A DNA stretch of 64,000 nucleotides from Gymnogyps californianus (lineage: Eukaryota; Chordata; Aves; Accipitriformes; Cathartidae): contig NC_059478.1 in assembly GCF_018139145.2 (NCBI RefSeq), positions 2,480,001 through 2,544,000 on the forward strand, written 5' to 3'. Of this stretch, positions 50,164-63,360 are shown piece after piece. Below the pieces are notes generated by a model. The model did no database searches. It was not told the DNA's origin and worked only from the letters and a program-made list of their open reading frames with translations. Positions within the stretch are counted from its first letter, which is position 1. The number at the start of each line of letters is the position of its first letter. The position numbers and the translations under genes were made by a program.

Positions 50164-52741
50164 GGTTGGTTACCTACTCTCTCTCCGAATGGAAGATTTA
50201 AATTGGGCCATGAAATTGGGACTGATGTGGGGAACAGCCATCCACCATACGTACAAAAACCACCTCTGATATTTCCCTGGGGAACATCTTCTGAACGTGA
50301 AGAAGAGCCAAAATGTGTATTGAAGCTCAGGCTCTGGCTGATAACCCAATTGGTCCCGATTTATATTTACACTGAGGTGCCTTTATGTTGTTGTAACCCT
50401 AAAACATACATTTTTCTAATTACTTTGTTGTCCTAGAATTGTGTAAAGGTGGTTTTGTGTACAAATGCAAATCAGTCCACTAATTGTTAATCAGCTACGG
50501 ATGCTTGTTTGCATCATATCATTTTCATAAAACATGTAATGTGGGTCTACTCTAGGGATTTGCTGCTACTTTGCCATTCGCTTGTACTTTATACTTTACA
50601 TTACCTTGTGTAAAAAGCTCTAAAGTCAGAGTAAAGACGATTTGTAAAACGTATTTTTCCCTCCTTATTTTTTATGTTGCACTTTTTAAGGTGTTTATGG
50701 AAATTAGTTAAAAAGGGGGATGAAAATGCTGCTTCTTATTTAGACAGAAATCTCCATTCAGTTCTGTATTAACATTATCCTTTTGTCAACTGACATCACA
50801 TCAGGAAAAAAAATCCTTACATATGTTACATCTACTAATGGACCCTCCACAGGATCATGTAAGAGCAAGGATGGCTGCTCATGCAGTGACCAGGCTGGAG
50901 GGAATATATGCCAAATAAGGCACAAATCCAGGACTTCAGGAGATTGTACAGGCTGAACTGCTGAAATTTGCTGGAATTTGGAGACTATTCCAAAAGAGAC
51001 AAAAGAAATAACTACCTTAAAAACAGGTTGTTGCTTTTCTGGATCTGGAGGGATTCTGGACAAGCCTTTATTTTCCTAACTTCAAAAATGAGGACTCGTG
51101 GAGCACAAAGGACCCCAGAAAAGGTAGAATCATCTTGCTGTCACAGAGGCAGAGAGCCCTCTTGGTCCAGTCTTAGTTTCACCCAAGTGAGGTGTCACAT
51201 TCTGCTTCCACTGAGGTCTCTGGAGTTCACTGAATGACCTCAGCGAAAACACGTGTAGGCTAATCTGAACTTGCAAGGCACGCTAGGATGACTAAGGTCC
51301 TTAACTACTTAATTTGCCTTTAAGAGTTATGTTTGTTCTCTTTATGTAGATAAAAGGATATCCATCTCAGCGTATCGTCACATATACGCAACAGGGTGCA
51401 CCACTCTTTGTACGAAAGGACGTACCGTTTTAGAGCAAGATGAAAACACCAAACTGCAAACACAGGTGATTGCTCATTGGACAAGGACAGAATTTGGAGT
51501 ACCTTGCTGTTGAGTTCATGTCATCTGTAGAGCTATTAATCCCATCAGAATCCCCTCTACCTCATTTGTAAAAAAAATATTCTCCCAGGGCAAAACAACA
51601 TAAAGTATTCTGTCTTTTTAGTATGATGCTTTATATTCCAACTACTGCGATATGTAATCAATTTGACATTCTGCTTTGCAAAGCAGTCATCATTCATTGC
51701 CACCCTGATCTATGAGTGTAGACACATCATGATTTGCCCATGGCATCAAGTATTGCAGCTTGGTTAATCTATAGCAGAAAGATAATTTACTGCATGACAG
51801 CAGCAAATACCGGTGCAAAACTTAACATAAAAGAGAAGTAATAACACTTAGAGAGAAATACATGCTATGTGTATATTTAATATGGACATATTAGAAATAC
51901 ATATTTGCAAATAACAATTACTGGAGTGGGGTCAGATTCTGGCAGCAGTACTGCTTCGGATTAGTACCTTAGCCCACAAAACTAGACTTTTTAAACTAGA
52001 TTTCTTATGCCAAATTATTGTGATGAAAGCGTTCTTTGCATATTACCAGTTGCAAGTTAGACAGTAGTCTGGTGGTCTGGCAGTTTTGCCACTGTTTGCA
52101 GTGAAGTGCCATCTTCTATAAAATGAGCTGAATCTGTCCAATCTAAAGGCACTTTTACTTTCTTTAAGTTTTTCCTTTGGAGTTATTTAGAGATAATAAG
52201 CAAAACTGGTAATAGTTAGCTAAATTATGACTTGTGTGTAAAGCCATGCAATTCAAAAATCTCCTTTACCCCTCTGGTAGGTTTATTTGTACTCTTGGAG
52301 ACAGAGATGCAAGACAGCTACTGTAACTGAGCACAACAGGACAGGCAGGAAGCCTGTGAAAGGGTTTTGTAGCCTGAAGAAAGTCAAATGAATTTAAATG
52401 AAAGCATCTAATAAGTACTGTTAACATTGCCATAACCAGATGCCTGTTAAGATGTGAACAGCAAGTACTTAGAAAGGTATTATTTGTGTAATATAACATA
52501 TATCTATATAAGTCTTATCTATATAATATAACATACCTATACCAACAGATATTCTTTTATCTCTGCTTTTGTAATTTGAATCTTCAGGGTTGAGAAATCC
52601 GGAAATCCTGAAGTAAGAATGTATGCGTGAACAAGAATGTTTTAAGGCCGTGTGGCACCACGCCTGGAAAGAGGAGCAAGACAGTCATGTCTTAAAAGAA
52701 TACTGACCTATATCTGAAGAAATTTATACCAAAATGGATAG
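50164..52741. other. Unique AT-rich non-coding DNA
   Basis: After the right target duplication (50164-50168) no gene is recognised. A possible ancient repeat lies at 51916-51980, and a small AT-rich duplicated phrase (ATATAACATA at 52491-52500 and 52526-52535) lies near the right end. The left limit of the truncated provirus to the right is uncertain and could extend into this stretch. Confidence 0.5.
51916..51980. repeat. Possible ancient archosaur-type repeat fragment
   Basis: The order AATTACTGGAGTGGGGTCAG, then ATTCTGGCAGCAGTACTGCT, then ATTAGTACCTTAGCCCAC resembles an old repeat with a CAGATTCTGCCACC...AGTACCTTACTCCAC order. The match is degenerate and from memory. Confidence 0.4.
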
Positions 52742-53227
52742 TCAAAAGAGAAACAGGTTATTTAAGAAAAGAGGCACTGATGGATAGCAACTTGGGTTCT
52801 GTTGCAAACCAATTAACCGTGCATAGGGAATCACGTAATTCATCCATGCATAAAAGTTGACCGTACAAACCGCAAAGGCGGCGCTACCTCTACATTGGGC
52901 ATCTAAAACTATAACAAACTGCACTTAGTTGTTTCTTTAGAACTGGAGGGGCAGAACGGGTCATGCTGCTATCCCACATACGTACTACTAGCCCAGTTCC
53001 CACAGGCGATAAACAGCACAACAGGGAGCATATACTGCAAGTAAGGTGTTACATAATGCAACTTTAAGAACAACCACACCAACTTTAAGAGCAAATGAAT
53101 CAACATTGCGACCAGTGGCTATTAAACCAATACAATGAATACTGATAACAAACCTGTTTTAACACACTCTGATCAGATCCGTCGTTATCTCAACCCTTCG
53201 TGCCCCACGTTGGGCGCCAAAAAGGAC
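52742..53227 (-). mobile_element. Leader and 5' internal part of a truncated ERV
   Basis: This sequence directly follows, on the minus strand, the 3' edge of the LTR at 53228-53821, and contains the primer-binding site at 53202-53219. It is therefore the 5' internal region of an endogenous retrovirus. A 60-codon open frame (52742-52924) lies inside, but I do not recognise gag, pol or env motifs in it, and its status as viral coding sequence is unproven. No matching 3' LTR lies to the left within the window. The left boundary given here is arbitrary, because I cannot see where viral sequence stops. Confidence 0.55.
53202..53219 (-). promoter_or_regulatory. Retroviral primer-binding site, tRNA-Lys(1,2) type
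   Basis: On the minus strand the 18 bases read TGGCGCCCAACGTGGGGC, starting 8 bases after the LTR end. This is the classic site complementary to the 3' end of tRNA-Lys(1,2), as used by foamy viruses and some beta- and lentiviruses. It begins with the invariant TGG that pairs with the tRNA CCA end. It marks the LTR to its right as the 5' LTR and sets the orientation of the whole family as minus here. Confidence 0.88.
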
Positions 53228-53821
53228 TGTCGTGGTTTAACCCCAGCCAGCAACTAAGCACCACGCAGCTGCTCACTCACTCCTCCTCCTCCCCGCCCCA
53301 CAGTGGGATGGGGAGAAGAATCAAAACCAGGTAAAACTCATGGGATGAGATAAGAACAGTTTAATAATTGAAATAAAAAATTATTATAATAATAATAATA
53401 GTAATGAAAAGGAAGATAAAAAGAGAGTGAAATATAGCCCAAGAAAGACAAGTGATGCACAATGCAATTGCTCACCACCGCACTGACCGATGCTCAGCAG
53501 TCCCAAGCAGCGATCCGCCCCTCCCAGCCAACTCCCCCCAGTTTATATACTGGGCATGATGTCATATGGTATGGAATATCCCTTTGGCCAGTTTGGGTCA
53601 GCTGTCCTGGCTGTGTCCCCTCCCAACTTCTCGTGCCCCTCCAGCCTTCTTGCTGGCCGGGCATGGGAAACTGAAAAATCCTTGACGTAGTATAAACTCT
53701 ACTTAGCAACAACTAAAAACATCAGTGTGTTATCAACATTATTCTCATACTAAATTCAAAACACAGCACTGTACCAGCTACTAGGAAGAAAATTAACTCC
53801 ACCCCAGCCAAAACCAGGACA
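53228..53821 (-). mobile_element. 5' LTR of a truncated ERV, family A, copy 4
   Basis: The plus strand reads TGTCGTGGTTTAACCCCAGC at the left edge and CCCAGCCAAAACCAGGACA at the right edge, the reverse complement of family A ends. It shares the ATT-rich tract, the GATGCACAATGCAATTGC phrase and the TATA box with copies 1 and 2. Unlike those copies it has a primer-binding site and leader next to it. The right flank CGTAT has no partner at the left edge, as expected when the other end of the provirus has been lost. It is not the partner of the LTR at 49572-50163, which has its own matching duplication. Confidence 0.9.
53542..53549 (-). promoter_or_regulatory. TATA box of LTR copy 4
   Basis: TATATAAA on the minus strand, in the same context as in copies 1 and 2. 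Confidence 0.65.
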
Positions 53822-56800
53822 CGTATGTAAGTACTGTCTTGTTACCATTAAAGGGGAGCGTACCTTAATATTTGGTCTACATATGTGTAGACTGTTTGAT
53901 TGTTCTGGTCACCTACCCCTTCCAGGTGTGGCGATTAAATCTGGATGGAACTAGGAAACGTCCAGTCTTCCCAAGCCTGTCTCTGGTTTTGGTCTTTTGA
54001 TATTCAAGAAGTTATGTGAATTATTGTGTTGGTGGATGTGATACCAGGAGTGAACCAGAAAGCAGACAAAAAAGCAGGAAAGTACAATAACTTGTCTCAT
54101 TCTAGCTGGCAACAATTACATTAACCAGGAATTGTACAATACCGTAACTGGAGATTTACAGGATAGAAAACTCCATAGCTTGAAATTTCACAAAGGTGGA
54201 GGAGCTTTCTGTTCCCATTATTCAGTAAATGAGGGGGAAAAGTGGTTACAGAGCTACATTGCTTGTATGCTTATACTGCTCATATTTTCCAGCAAGGGAA
54301 AATCTTCGAGGAACTAGTAGGTTTCTGCTTGCCGTCTAAAAAGCCAGCATATTGTAACTTTGCATCATTGACTGAAAGTACAGTGTTCATAAAATGTCTA
54401 TCAGGGGACCCAGCCTGGCTGAATCTCATTCTAGTTGCTTCCAACCACGTCTAGTGGAAAAGCTACCCTGACAACATACACAAATAATAAAATCTACTAC
54501 AGCAAAATTTAATATAGGAAAAGAGAAGAGGAAAGAACAAAAAGGAAGGAAAACATTTAGCATTATGTGGACAACACAGAGGCAAAAACTGAGATCACCT
54601 AAAGCAAGTTAAAACTGCTAGAACTGAAAAATTAGAAAAATAAGTTTTTCTTTGAATTTTGAAAGTCAAAAAAGTCTCATGACATACCTATTTGCATGAT
54701 AAAGTTTAAGTGCAACGAGATATTTTGGCCAAATAAAAAGAGATACTAAAACCTGCATGTTCCTGTAAAGGTAGTACCCCAAGTTGTTGCAATTAGTTTA
54801 AATTGATTCAGAAATAATTTAAACTACACCAAAAAAAGTTTCGGAATGGAAATACGCTGAAATAAGGGGGAGAGAGGGATTGTGAACTTGCAGGAGGGAT
54901 TTTTCTCCCTGTTGCTCTGACTTTACTGGTTATTTTTCAGAAGTTCTGTATGGCTTCTAAATCTATAGTTCATCTTTGTTAAATTTTTTAAGTGTGGAAG
55001 CTTTGAAATTTAAGCCAGAAGGATACAAAACATACCTTTTCTTTTTCACCTTCCCAGTTAATATTTGATAATTGGCTATGAAAGCATTTATTTGAACAGA
55101 ATCCAGACAATCTCAAGTACTTTGGGTCCCTACCGTTAAAAGCACTATTGTTATGCAACTTACAAATGGCAATTTTCCCATGCCAACCACAAATTATTTT
55201 TAACAGTCATTTGGCACAGTGTGTGTCTGCTGTATCATTATCATGGTAAATGTTTTGTTTATTGAAAACCCACTCTCTGTGAACAACTAAGCCAACTAAC
55301 ATTAGGTATTAAATAGCACTCTTCACGTTGGTCCCTGAGCAAATGCTGTTGCACTAATGTATTCAACTACTTTATTGCAAGCAGCAGAATATTAGCTACT
55401 GCCAAACACTTAAATACTCTTTTTTAAACCAGCTACGAACATCTTAAGGAAACTGGCTCGTTGGAGGGATTCAATGTCACTGTTAGAGGAGCTGAGATGA
55501 CGGCACTGCCATTGTCTCCTTGTGCGGAGTGAGGTCCGGCGGAGGGAGACAGGAAGCCAAGCGTGTGTCTTGGGGTGTCCCAGTTCCCAAAGGGTCCAGA
55601 GCTGGTTCAGCTGAGAGGGACATGCGGACAGAGGATGGGCTTTGCCATCCTTCTGATCCCCACCATCCTTTCAAGAAGCACCAGCAGGGGAGAAGGATGG
55701 GCGAGGGAGCTGTCAGGGACATGATCTTTCTGAAGAAGAGGGAGAGAATAAACAAATTTTTCTTGTGCTTTGAGGGAGAGCTGGGAAAAACAGGGTTTGT
55801 CTCTGTACTATATTGTCCTCCATAAAAAAAAAAAAAAAAGAACAGGAACCGTACTGGAATACCTTAAAAAAAGGAAAAAAAAACAAACAAACCACACAGG
55901 AGCTGTCATCTTGGATGATCCATCCTCTTCTATAAATCTGAACACTGCTTCCCTTTTGGCAGGAAAGGATCATTTTAAACATCCCTAACAGACATGCTTC
56001 ACTGCTCAACACTCAGGTTTTCTTACCGTATAAAACCAACTATCACAACTCAGTGAAGACCCAGGAAGAGATGAAATACTAAGCAGGCTGAGCTCTCCTT
56101 TGCTTTTAAAAATCAACCTGAACATGAAAAAAGATATCAAACTTCTCACAAGCACTACATTTCACAGGCTAAACCATAAATGTATTCAACCACATCAGCC
56201 TTTGAAACTTTTCATTTAGCTCTATGAAGATAAACAGTAGATCAGCATTTTCATTAAAAAGAAATGTCATGGCTCATTCCTTTCTGTGATTGAAGAGGAA
56301 GTAGCAACATCTTTCAAAACTCAGGAGAGAAACATATGCTTGCAATAAAAAATAAATAAAAATGTGATTGTTGTTCCATTAAATGTTTCAGTCTGTGATT
56401 ATAATTACTTCCTGATTGGGAAGAATTCCCATGTTAAAACCCCTATGTAATAATAGCTAAAGTAGATCAAAACAGAAATGGTAAAGCTCACTGATCAGCC
56501 AGGGGTTGCTTCCTTCGACAAGGTGCAGAGAAGGAAACTTAACCGCTCTTCATATGTTCTTTTTTTTATTATAATTGTGCAGCTGAAGAAACTTTCATCC
56601 CCCAATACTTCTCTGTTCTCTCTCTCCAACCCATACAATTTAGTAAAGATCTGGAACAAAACTACTTAAATAGCTTAAGTTACAGCACATTTTGATCGAG
56701 GCAGGTCAGAAGGTCCTTACACAGGCAGCTGTAGAGGAGGAATAATATTTAACAGCTAGGACTGGCCGAGACGGTGGCCTCCAGCTGGCCCAAAGGCACC

Positions 56801-59800
56801 AAAAATAGGTCTTTCCCTTTGATGTCAACAACAACCAGATTGGGATGGCTCAAAGCCTGGATATGAACGAGTCATTGTCCACAAAGGAAACCACTGCCAC
56901 AAAACAGGAGGCAGTGTCCCTGTGCCGGGCAGACACAGACCCTGCAGACTGTTTTGTAGGGCAACGGCCTGTGATTAAAGGCTACTAAGATGATAGACCG
57001 AGGAGTAAATATAGAGCAAAGCAAATCGGGAGGTTTTTGGCAAAATGTCTTCCTTCACTGCAGATCTTTTGAGATCAGAACTTTTCACTGGAGGGTACAA
57101 GTTTCAAGGAAGGATTTGTCAAAAAATATTTCTTCAGGATGAAATGACTGGTTCAGATGAAGGGCTGATGGGGAAAATGAAGGGGGAGGAAGGAGAGAGC
57201 CTCAAAAAGCAGTAGCTGACCTTCCCAACATTATGATCAGTGTATCTAGTTCTTGTCATGACCCAAAACCATAAGAAATATGTAACCTGAAAAGCAGGAG
57301 ATACAGCACCTCTGTCTTACAGGCGACACACGACAGCTCCTCTAGGATCCACGGCAGGATGACATTAATGGGGATGTAGCCAAGTCCCAGGCAAACTTAG
57401 CCAGACTGACCTCAGCCTCTCCTCACATCCTCTTGCAGCCCTCAGGAGTGCAACCTCCATGCCATTTCCATTACTCTCCTCCCAGCAGACGCCTCTGCTA
57501 GTAGTCTGACACAATCCAGGATGGGAGTTGCACTTGAGCTGCTGGGTATCCAAGTGGAAGCTAATGCTTCACTTATTTAGACTCTAGCATGCAGTCAAAC
57601 ACCTAGGGCCACCAGGGAAGCTGCACAGGAGCTTCTGCTTGTGTGGCATGTTACACCAGGAGAACTAGTCAGAAGAGATTGAAAGGAAACAGAAATGGCA
57701 GGTTTGGCTTTAGGTCCCTGAGAGAGGTAGAAGCAATAGAGATAGGACAGGTATTAGATCAATGATTGGAAATAAACTGCCCATGTGTTAAATCCATCTT
57801 TCAGAAAGTAGGACTCCTGGGAACTTGTAAAAGCATTCAAAACACAAAGAAAATCTCAGAACTGCTCATCAGTGATTGGATGCTCCATGTGGTAAGCTGG
57901 AAGGCCTCCAAATTCCTCTTCTTGAGAAGCAGTAAAATAGACACTGATTACTGGACAAGAATTGCTGATCAATCGCAAGCCAAAAGTAAGCTTCTAAAGT
58001 CCATACTTTTCTCCCTCTTACCGAAGTCTTCTTGCCCAATTGGTGTGTAAACTCCAGTCAAGAGCAGAAAACACTAGTAATCTTCACAGAGCATCTTTCT
58101 GCAAGAATCCAAGCCCAAATTTGCAAACCAAAGTGAAGACCTGAAAGAGTTTTGGATGTTTGTACAGGATTGTCCTCCAGCTCTGTAGCACCATAATGTA
58201 ATATACTAGTAATTTAACATAAATATATAACTGTACATAAATGTATACACAGAGCCACTCAAAAAAAGCATCCAGAAAACCTGCAGACAAGAAATTGGAA
58301 ACCTTTGGCGTTGATCATGACTACTTTCTTTGTGTTAACTTTAAAATAGTAATGATTTTCTTTTATCTTAAATACATGAACAATGAAGTAAAACAATGTC
58401 AAGTCAGATGAGAAAATCCTAAGTCACTTCAAACAATTGAGATCTGATGCGTACTGTAAGTACAGTTGTGCTTTCAACAGATTAAAGTACTCTCAGATCT
58501 ATTTTTTGTTCTAGTCAAAGGCAGACACATTGCATAAAACATCAGGGGGCTTTCTTTGATCAGATGCATATCTTTACATTTCTTGTTAAACAGTTATAAA
58601 AATAAAAAAGCCTTATAAGAGGTAAACTCAGAGAATATTTATACTTTCCAAATGACAGTTCAATCGGGGTCTTGAATTTAGTACCACTTTCGAGGTGTAA
58701 AAATAACTATTTGTACAGTAAGTTTTCGAGTTATATCTCTAGAGGAGATAAAGGAATAATCCACAGCTCTGTGCAAAACAAGTCCCACTTGGAGCGGGTT
58801 GTTACCTTCATAGAAATAAACCTCTGCTTAATATCACTGGATTAGAATAGTGAGAGTTTCTGAGCATTAATAGGGCCTTTTTGTGCCACTCTGGAAGTCC
58901 ACAGGAATGATAAAACTGTCTTAATTAAGTCTAAAGATTTTCTCAGCATAAGAGATTATCCCTCTGAGAGACAGCCAGAGCAGTTCTTTGTCTTCAACAA
59001 TTAGATCAGATCTGAGGTATGAATGGCAAAGCCCAGAACAGGAGTTTCTAAAAATAAAGCATGGCAAGGACAGGGTGGTGTTCAGCCTCAACCTATAGCC
59101 TCGTTGATCTTTTTTTTTAAGGCTTTTCCAAAAATAAAATTGAATTTGAGCTATCAAGTTTTTATATTGATTTTCCACCGTGTCATGAAAAAAGAAGGTT
59201 AATCAACTGCTAAGAATTTGGAAGGAGATTAACTATAGAAAAGAACTTGTAATACAAAGGAAAATGGGGCTGTTAAGACCCTCATACTTAGGGTGAGATA
59301 AAAGCCATGCTGGAGTGAAGAAGGTTGATTTCTCCATCCTTTTTTTATCTTGCAGCTCTGCAGACTTTAGCATCCAGCAAAATAAATCTAACCACGCAAT
59401 GAAAGGCTGCTTTTCCTTGGACCACATTTGTTTGTCAGATCACCAAGTCGCACTGAGCACGATGGATGCATGGTAACAGTTTTCCTTTTCTGTGTTACCT
59501 AGGCAACTTAGTTTTAACAGTCGGAGCGAAAGAGAAGGAATTCTTAAAACATCAAGAAATCAAATAACATTCTGGCAGATTAAAGGAGTTTTATCCTCGT
59601 TTATCTAAACTACTCGTCAACATACTTAAACTCAGAGAGATGTAGGTCAGCTGTTCTGTCCTTTCTTGAGTCATACCTGAAACCATGACAGGGCAACCAC
59701 TTTGAACAGCATCTTTTCAGTGTCTGCTTGCCAATCCCAGCCCTCATCTCAGAAATTATAACTTTCATCATCTGAGACATTTAGGGCTCTGCTTTGTGTT

Positions 59801-62524
59801 TTAAAAGTGCCTTTTTTTTCTTGTGACAGCAATACGTCGAGTACCAGGTAGCATTTCTAAAGTCTTGGTCTTTCAAGAAAAATACTTACTGGTTATGCAA
59901 ATGAAGGCCAGCTCAACAATTTATGTTTTGAGTTAATCAACACAGAGCAATGGATTTATAAAAGCAATTTTTTCAGACTGTAGAAAGCGATTTCATCCTG
60001 ATTTGCAAGACCACAGCTAAGAGCTATGTAGCTCCATTCCTTTAGTGGTCCACTCTCCGCACAGTTCCTGCATCTGTTTTACAACATGTTTAAAGGCAAG
60101 ACCTATACAGCAGCTGAATTCCAACTCTACATGTGTTAAAACTACATACATGTACCTACGCTGTACACCTGCCCATATATTACTTATTCTTCTTCCAAAA
60201 ACTGGAATAGTTTGTGAAAAATTTTTTTTAAACCAGCACCTCTACATACACACTGCAATATCTATGTAGTGCTGTGAAAACAAGGCTAGCATTTCTGTGT
60301 TTTCTCAAACCAAGTGCAACTTCTGTACCTAAAGTAGGCTTTCCATTAAACTGATGTAAGAGGTGAGGAATTATTCCAAATTGGTTGTACTAGACCATTA
60401 TTCTCCATTTCTTTACAGGATTGGAATTTGTACGGACTACCAAAATTTATAGAGATAATTTATAGTGATAGAAAGATATTTTTGTCTGCAGCTTTGATAT
60501 TTTTAGACAAGGCTGTTGGCAAGATGGCCAATTCACGTCATCCCTTGTAGGATTTTTTTCATGTCTATGAGGTGAGGATCAGTCCACTAGGCAATCCACT
60601 GAGACTTTCAATTCATCTTTCAACTGCATATCAAGCATTTAAGGATGAACACCCTTCTGGTAAGCAAATAACCTTTGGTAGCACAGCTTGGGAAAAATAG
60701 GTCCATCACAACAACTTCTAATATTAGACATTCTCTCCTGTCCACGTTTGTGCAAAATAATTTGCAAATACCAGATACAATGAGATAGGGGTGAATGATG
60801 AAAAAAACTCTTTTTTGCATTCATAGGCTTCAGTGTATTCTTTTCAAGTAGTTCAACATGGCTATGTGTTAAAATGCTAATGCTAACCATTTGCATAGCC
60901 TCCTCTGAATAATAAATAGCAGAGACTCACTGAATAAGAATCACAGAGTGAATTCTGTGTCTACACAGACACACCGCTGACCTTACAGTCTCCTTTACAG
61001 GTTTCAGGACATTTTCTTGTTTCACTTTCTTGGGAAACCTCAAGTGATATCTTGCTTTTACTTTAATGTTTATGTTCACTATGTTTTATCCTTCATTGCA
61101 CTGATCCCTGCTGCATGTGCTTCTCCACTCCTCAGAAAACATCTCTCCATCCTCCATGATTTGTTTTTCACATAGGTTTTGGCAGTTCTTTCCCATATCT
61201 ACAATAAAATCCCGGATTCCAAGTAGCAATAACTGTCCGAAGAAGAAATTCTGTCCGTAGTAGCAAGCAAATTCTGTCCAGCAAGCAATCACTGGAAGAC
61301 ACTGGGAAGAAATGCCCTCCATCTTACAGGGCTGCATCCATGCATAGGTGACAAATGGGAGCGTGATGGCAAACCAACCATTATTTGGACGCAATAGCAA
61401 TTTAACCAACCCTCGTCTTTGTCAGCTGGCTTTTGGGGCATTTTGTCTGTGAAAGGATGGCTACTATATCATGCAAATAATGTATTCAGTTCTTCATTAC
61501 AATTATACAAAAACAAATCTACACAGAAAACTAAGTTTCCTTCTGGCTCTAATTTTGATATCAGATTTTTTCTAAGCTGAAAATGCAATATGAGGCCATG
61601 GTGGAGACAGTAAACCTAACTTTATTTTGGGGGGGTTTGAGGGTAAAAGAATCATCTCTAGGATGATTAAAAAGCTATAGTTCTCTCTCTCTTTCAAATT
61701 AACTGCATAAGAGGCAATACAAAACAAGCACACAAGCAAAGCAGTTTGCAAAGCATTTGATTTTACCTGAAGTTTCTACCAGGACCCAGACTCCAGACCT
61801 GCACTGTATACACACATTTAGCCTTGCACGCATGAGTAGCCCGGCTACTGCATGGGAATGGTGGAGATGGTTCCTTGTAGGACATGGCTGGAGGACACAT
61901 TGTTTTGCAAGATGGAGCTTCTCTTGTGGAGAACCAGATTTCATGAACACATTTCAGGCAAGTGTTAAGAGTATTATATCTCGACGAGACGCAGATTTGG
62001 GTCTGAACAAGAAGGACGTCACAGCTGCAACCACACAGCATAACCCAAACCAATTTAATTGTACTAATTTCAGCTAATGAAGCAGTGCAGATGAAAACCT
62101 CTTAGACAACTGTTACACACATACACACACCCCCTCCAGTAAATCTTTGTGAAAGGCTGAAACCTGGTCATAAAGTCAACAGCACACATTTCATACATGT
62201 GAGCAAGCCAGGACATTGTCCTGAATCTTTGAGTCTTCGCATCAAAAAAATCATTGCAAACTACAATCTGTGTTGTGCCTCAATACTGTAGGAAGTGTTG
62301 CTGCTCTGTAGGTTTTGTGGGGTGGAAGGCTGTTTATTTTCTAAAGACAGCTCACGTGTATGTCAGCCAGGTCAGAGGAACGTGTGGCCTCTAACCCAGG
62401 GCCATCAGCTTTCATACCTCTAATTACTTATCAGAGAGTATGAGAGAGCACAAATAAGAGCTGAACATACTTAAACAGGAAAAGTACAGAATTAAAGAAT
62501 GGATACACTAAACTTCAGGGGTAT
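53822..62524. other. Unique AT-rich non-coding DNA
   Basis: No gene or recognisable mobile element is seen over 8.7 kb. It holds A-runs (for example 55825-55840) and short unsupported open frames, including 61086-61409 (minus, 107 codons), which has no domain I recognise. A GC-richer patch at 55480-55740 lies before the A-run at 55825, but no gene or target duplication could be identified. Confidence 0.55.
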
Positions 62525-62990
62525 TCACAGAATCACAGAATGTCTGATGTTGGCAGGGACCTTTGGAGGTCATCTGGTCTAACCCCCCCTGCTCAAGCAG
62601 GGCCACCTAGAGCCAGTTTCCCAGGACCGTGTCCAGACGGCTTTTGAATACATCCAAGGATGGAGACTCCACAACCTCTCTGGGCAACCTGTGCCAGTGT
62701 TGGTCAATCTCACAGTAAAAAAGTGTTTCCTGATGTTCAGAGGGAACGTCCTGTGTTTCAGTTTGTGCCCTTTGCCACCGAAAAGAGCCTGGCTCCGTCT
62801 TCTTCACACCCTCCCTTCAGGTATTCATATACATTGATGAGTTCACCTCTGAGCCTTCTCTTCTCCAGGCTGAACACTCCCAGCTCTCTCAGCCTTTCCT
62901 CACAGAGGAGGTGCTCCAGTCCCTTCCTCATCTTTGTATTCCTTGTCTGGACTCTCTGTAGTATGTCCATGCCTCTTTTGTACTGGGCAC
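62525..62990 (-). mobile_element. 5'-truncated CR1 LINE
   Basis: Read on the minus strand, the element ends in CR1 octamer-like repeats at 62525-62542 (plus strand TCACAGAATCACAGAATG). The short 3' UTR and the C-terminal part of ORF2 come before these. Its 3' part differs from the CR1 at 17.8 kb (for example VVESPSLD against VVDAPSLE), so it belongs to another subfamily. The right limit is where similarity to CR1 fades, near TTTGTACTGGG. Confidence 0.93.
62607..62970 (-). pseudogene. CR1 ORF2 C-terminal remnant
   Basis: Two overlapping minus-strand frames carry it. The upstream one (62970 to about 62760) reads [20 protein letters not shown] and then [20 protein letters not shown]. The downstream one reads HWHRLPREVVESPSLDVFKS, then RLDTVLGNWL and a TAG at 62607-62609, the usual end for this CR1 group. 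A frameshift between about 62760 and 62800 separates them. The catalytic domains are missing through 5' truncation, so this is a dead fragment of the retrotransposon polyprotein. Confidence 0.9.
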
Positions 62991-63360
62991 AGGTTCAGTT
63001 ATTAAGTAGGAGGATCTTGTTTTTGACTGAGAAATAAGACTGAAAACAAGAGGAAGGAGTTTCTGTTCTCTCCCGGGCACAGACTTCCCATGCACTTCAG
63101 ACACCTTAACCTCAGCTTCCTCTGCTCTGTGACTGACCTAGCAGTATCCATGGACTCCATAGGAGTGCTGGAAAATGTAAGTATCTGTAACTGAAGTGTC
63201 CATGCATTTCCCTTATTAGAAAGTTCTGATTAAGTGTCGTGGGAGGTTTGATAAAGTAACTGGTACTACAAAAAAAATCATCATGGCTGCTGCTACCTAG
63301 CTCCCTGGCAGCTCTTGAAATACCACTGTAAAGCAGAAAGGACACAGAATTGAATGGGAA
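62991..63360. other. Short unique stretch between two CR1 relics
   Basis: No feature is recognisable. It separates a minus-strand CR1 from an older plus-strand CR1 relic. Confidence 0.5.

Noticed and set aside
49572..53821. The two minus-strand LTRs as the two ends of one provirus
   Set aside because: The 49.6-kb LTR has its own perfect GGTTG duplication on both sides, the outer flanks of the pair do not match, and the two LTRs differ in their centres.
55480..55845. GC-richer patch followed by an A-run, like a processed pseudogene
   Set aside because: No recognisable coding sequence and no flanking target duplication were found. The A-run alone is weak evidence.
61086..61409. 107-codon minus-strand frame with a hydrophobic stretch
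   Set aside because: I considered a transporter exon, but no family motif or clean acceptor-donor pair was visible.
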